From contig JAFCDM010000067.1 of the NCBI GenBank assembly GCA_017609695.1, positions 1 to 6,648 on the forward strand: a DNA stretch of 6,648 nt. The letters run 5' to 3'. The notes under the pieces were generated by a model, which saw nothing but the letters and a program-made list of their open reading frames with translations, made no database searches and was not told the origin of the DNA. The position numbers were made by a program, and so were the translations under genes. This stretch comes from Candidatus Pacearchaeota archaeon (GTDB taxonomy: Archaea > Nanobdellota > Nanobdellia > Pacearchaeales > GW2011-AR1). This document shows positions 5,552 through 6,648 of this stretch, one piece after another; positions within the stretch are counted from its first letter, which is position 1; the number at the start of each line of letters is the position of its first letter.

Positions 5552-6034
5552 ATGCAAGAAATATATATTGAAAACATAAGAAAGGTTCTTCAAAACAAAG
5601 GAACAATTGAACAACAATTAAACATAAAAATAACAAATAAAGGTAAAAATCTATTTATAGAAGGCAATGCTGATAATGAGTATACTGCCTTGCAAATAAT
5701 GCAAGCAATAAACCTTGGTTTTTCAGTAGAAAAAGCATTATTATTAAATAATGAAAATATCATTCTTCAAGAAATCCATATCAAAGATATAACTAAAAGA
5801 AATGACTTAGAAAGAGTCAGAGCAAGAATAATCGGGACTCAAGGAAAAACACTTAAAACCCTTAATAATCTAACAGATTGTGAATTTTCCCTATCTGATA
5901 ATAAAGTGGGGATTATTGGAGATGCAGAAAAAATAGAAGAAGCTGTTCAAGCATTAGAATCCTTAGTTCATGGAAGTAAACAAGGAAATGTATATTCCAG
6001 AATTGAAAGAGAGAAAAAGAGAAAGAAATCTTAA
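5552..6034 (+). CDS. KH-domain RNA-binding protein, Dim2/Pno1 family
   Basis: The archaeal relatives of eukaryotic Dim2/Pno1 bind the 3' region of 16S rRNA and take part in small-subunit maturation; archaeal Dim2 has also been linked to aIF2-alpha. The 160-residue protein has a degenerate first KH module (about 1-65, including YTALQIMQAINLGFSVEKAL, a strong family signature). The second, canonical KH domain (about 72-145) carries the RNA-binding GTQG loop at residues 95-98 in RARIIGTQGKTLKTLNNLT. The family tail HGSKQGNVYSRIE precedes a very basic end (REKKRKKS). Length and domain order are normal. The gene is followed after 39 bases by a tRNA gene with its own TATA box. Its usual partner Rio1 is not in the window. 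Confidence 0.92.
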   Translation: MQEIYIENIRKVLQNKGTIEQQLNIKITNKGKNLFIEGNADNEYTALQIMQAINLGFSVEKALLLNNENIILQEIHIKDITKRNDLERVRARIIGTQGKTLKTLNNLTDCEFSLSDNKVGIIGDAEKIEEAVQALESLVHGSKQGNVYSRIEREKKRKKS

Positions 6035-6042
6035 ACCATAAC

Positions 6043-6050
6043 TTTAAATA
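6043..6050 (+). promoter_or_regulatory. TATA box of the tRNA-Asn gene
   Basis: TTTAAATA is centred about 27 bases before the first base of the mature tRNA and just after the KH gene stop, so the tRNA and its intron have their own promoter. Confidence 0.6.
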
Positions 6051-6121
6051 TTAATTTTTTCTAAAAACATTAGGTCCCGGTAGCTCAGTTGGTAGAGCAT
6101 ACGGCTGTAAGACATGTAAAC

Positions 6122-6457
6122 ATGAAAGATAAGAGGACTTATAAGGATAGAAAAGATTACCTTATAAAAGCAGTAGTTAAAAGACGAAAACAAATTCGTC
6201 TTAAAGCAATAACACATTTAGGTGGAAAATGCATAATATGTGGATATTCAAAATATCCCGAAGCATTAGAATTCCATCATAAAAACCCCAAACAAAAAGA
6301 TTTCAATGTTTCAAAAAAAGGATATTGTAGAAGTTGGAAAAGGGTTAAAAAAGAAATAGAAAAATGTGTTTTACTATGTGCAAATTGTCACAGGGAAATT
6401 CATGTTAAACAAAAGTTAGCAGCTTCTAAGGGAAACCTTAGAATGAAAAGCGAGTAA
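6122..6457 (+). CDS. Intron-encoded HNH homing endonuclease
   Basis: The 111-residue protein probably cuts intronless tRNA-Asn alleles to spread the intron. The N-terminus is strongly basic (about 1-35). The HNH fold has zinc ligands in CIIC (37-40) and CANC (86-89), the catalytic LEFHH (histidines 52-53), Asn88 and HREIH (90-94). All key residues are present. The ATG at 6122-6124 is the first usable start inside the intron, 13 bases after the 5' splice site; a TTG at 6089 in the same frame lies in the tRNA D-loop and is not credible. No Shine-Dalgarno sequence is seen, and the ATG sits in a small hairpin (6113-6124). The gene fills the P1 loop, and its last 14 codons (about 98-111) also form the internal guide sequence, P2 and the 5' P3 strand. 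The TAA stop at 6455-6457 falls between P3 and P4. Confidence 0.88.
   Translation: MKDKRTYKDRKDYLIKAVVKRRKQIRLKAITHLGGKCIICGYSKYPEALEFHHKNPKQKDFNVSKKGYCRSWKRVKKEIEKCVLLCANCHREIHVKQKLAASKGNLRMKSE
6415..6424 (+). promoter_or_regulatory. Internal guide sequence of the group I intron
   Basis: GTTAGCAGCT is complementary to the spliced exon junction GGCTGT|TAAC, apart from the G-U wobble at the splice site and a terminal G-U. The first four bases make P10 with the 3' exon, the last six make P1 with the 5' exon. The same bases encode Lys98-Ala101 of the HNH protein. Confidence 0.9.
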
Positions 6458-6648
6458 ATTCAGGGAAACCTAGAACAGGCAATCCTGAGCCAAGCTTTCA
6501 TGAAAAATCATGATTGAAGGTGCAGAGACTAGACACTTGCTGCCTAAAGCAGAAATGCCATGGTAATGGTATAGTCCGACTCTCCAAGGGATTGGAGTAA
6601 GGTGTAACCGTAGGGTCGTTGGTTCGAGTCCAGCCCGGGACGTTGTAT

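Larger units (their letters stand above)
6109..6604 (+). mobile_element. Group I self-splicing intron (IC3-like) with HNH gene, in tRNA-Asn between U35 and U36
   Basis: This catalytic RNA of 496 nt should remove itself using a guanosine cofactor. P1: exon GGCTGT (6103-6108) pairs with GCAGCT (6419-6424), with the obligatory U-G pair at the splice site. P10: 3' exon TAAC (6605-6608) pairs with GTTA (6415-6418), directly before the P1 guide. P2: TCTAAGG/CCTTAGA (6425-6431/6436-6442) with a GAAA loop. P3: AGCGAG/CTTGCT (6449-6454/6536-6541). P4: TCAGG/CCTGA (6460-6464/6484-6488). P5: CCT/AGG (6469-6471/6477-6479). P7: GACTA/TAGTC (6527-6531/6572-6576), the guanosine-binding helix. P9: CTCCAA/TTGGAG (6582-6587/6592-6597) with a GGGA loop. 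The last base is G, as required. The segments GGCAATCCTGAGCCAAG and GGTGCAGAGACT closely resemble cyanobacterial/plastid tRNA-Leu introns, hence subgroup IC3. P6 and P8 are less clear. Confidence 0.92.
6074..6642 (+). tRNA. tRNA-Asn(GUU), split by a group I intron
   Basis: The exons are 6074-6108 (35 nt) and 6605-6642 (38 nt), giving a 73-nt tRNA without encoded CCA. The acceptor stem pairs 6074-6080 with 6635-6641 perfectly over 7 bp; the discriminator is G (6642). U8 and A9 are present. The D stem is GCTC/GAGC with an 8-nt loop. The anticodon stem is TACGG (6100-6104) with CCGTA (6608-6612). The T stem is GTTGG/CCAGC around loop TTCGAGT, and the variable loop is 5 nt. Joining U35 (6108) to U36 (6605) gives the loop CUGUUAA, the standard Asn loop. 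The G73 discriminator supports Asn. The unspliced 5' part reads CTGTAAG and could be mistaken for tRNA-Tyr(GUA), but that would need other exon ends, and the G1-C72 pair and G73 do not suit archaeal tRNA-Tyr. Confidence 0.92.

Noticed and set aside
6089..6121. Extension of the HNH protein to a TTG start inside the tRNA 5' exon
   Set aside because: These codons are the tRNA D-loop and anticodon arm; the ATG at 6122 is the first start inside the intron.
6109..6604. Ordinary archaeal bulge-helix-bulge tRNA intron
   Set aside because: The length, the HNH instead of LAGLIDADG gene, the P4/P7 core segments and the guide sequence all fit group I, and I see no bulge-helix-bulge at the exon junctions.
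6074..6642. tRNA-Tyr(GUA), as suggested by CTGTAAG in the 5' half
   Set aside because: A Tyr reading needs exon ends that leave the intron without a terminal G and with no guide pairing. The Asn reading gives the classic CUGUUAA loop, matching P1/P10, and G73 fits Asn.
1..6648. CRISPR array, insertion sequence or replication origin
   Set aside because: No regularly spaced repeats, transposase, terminal inverted repeats or origin-type repeats were seen.

Overview
The window is archaeal. It encodes the C-terminal part of an MCM replicative helicase, an RPA32-like single-stranded DNA-binding protein, translation initiation factors aIF2-beta and aIF1A, a DUF424 protein and a Dim2/Pno1-type KH protein. 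None of these combinations occurs in bacteria. The DNA is very AT-rich, proteins are short and Lys/Ile/Asn-rich, and several genes have a TATA box about 25 bases before the start codon (leaderless transcripts). This fits a small-genome DPANN-type archaeon (Woesearchaeota/Pacearchaeota-like), but that lineage is an inference from composition and gene style, not from a phylogeny.

Layout. 1-1794 (+): 3' part of mcm, interrupted by a 343-residue LAGLIDADG intein (7-1035) whose N-terminal Cys lies just inside the window edge. 1844-2451 (-): a MazE/AbrB-type antitoxin followed by a PemK/MazF-type toxin, with a palindromic operator between TATA box and start. 2452-2862: a long intergenic stretch holding an orphan open frame with a Gly/Ser/Cys repeat but no start codon. 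2863-3501 (+): RPA32-like protein. 3638-4375 (+): aIF2-beta and DUF424, a probable two-gene operon. 4407-4577 (-): a 56-residue zinc-ribbon protein. 4832-5188 (+): aIF1A. 5257-5475 (-): a 72-residue protein I do not recognise. 5552-6034 (+): KH protein. 6074-6642 (+): a split tRNA gene.

The most striking element is the last one. The tRNA is tRNA-Asn(GUU), and its anticodon is broken between U35 and U36 by a 496-nt intron (6109-6604). This is not the usual archaeal bulge-helix-bulge intron but a group I self-splicing intron with a recognisable core (P1, P2, P3, P4, P5, P7, P9, P10). It closely resembles the IC3 introns of cyanobacterial and plastid tRNA-Leu(UAA). The whole upstream half of the intron is a giant P1 loop carrying an HNH endonuclease gene. 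The last 14 codons of that gene form the internal guide sequence, P2 and the 5' strand of P3, so the same bases are both protein code and ribozyme.

Overall the housekeeping genes cover replication (MCM, RPA), translation initiation (aIF2-beta, aIF1A) and small-subunit biogenesis (KH/Dim2). Three kinds of selfish or accessory element sit among them: an intein with an apparently intact homing endonuclease, a toxin-antitoxin pair, and a group I intron with an HNH endonuclease. Two of the three are inserted in highly conserved positions of essential genes, as expected for homing elements.
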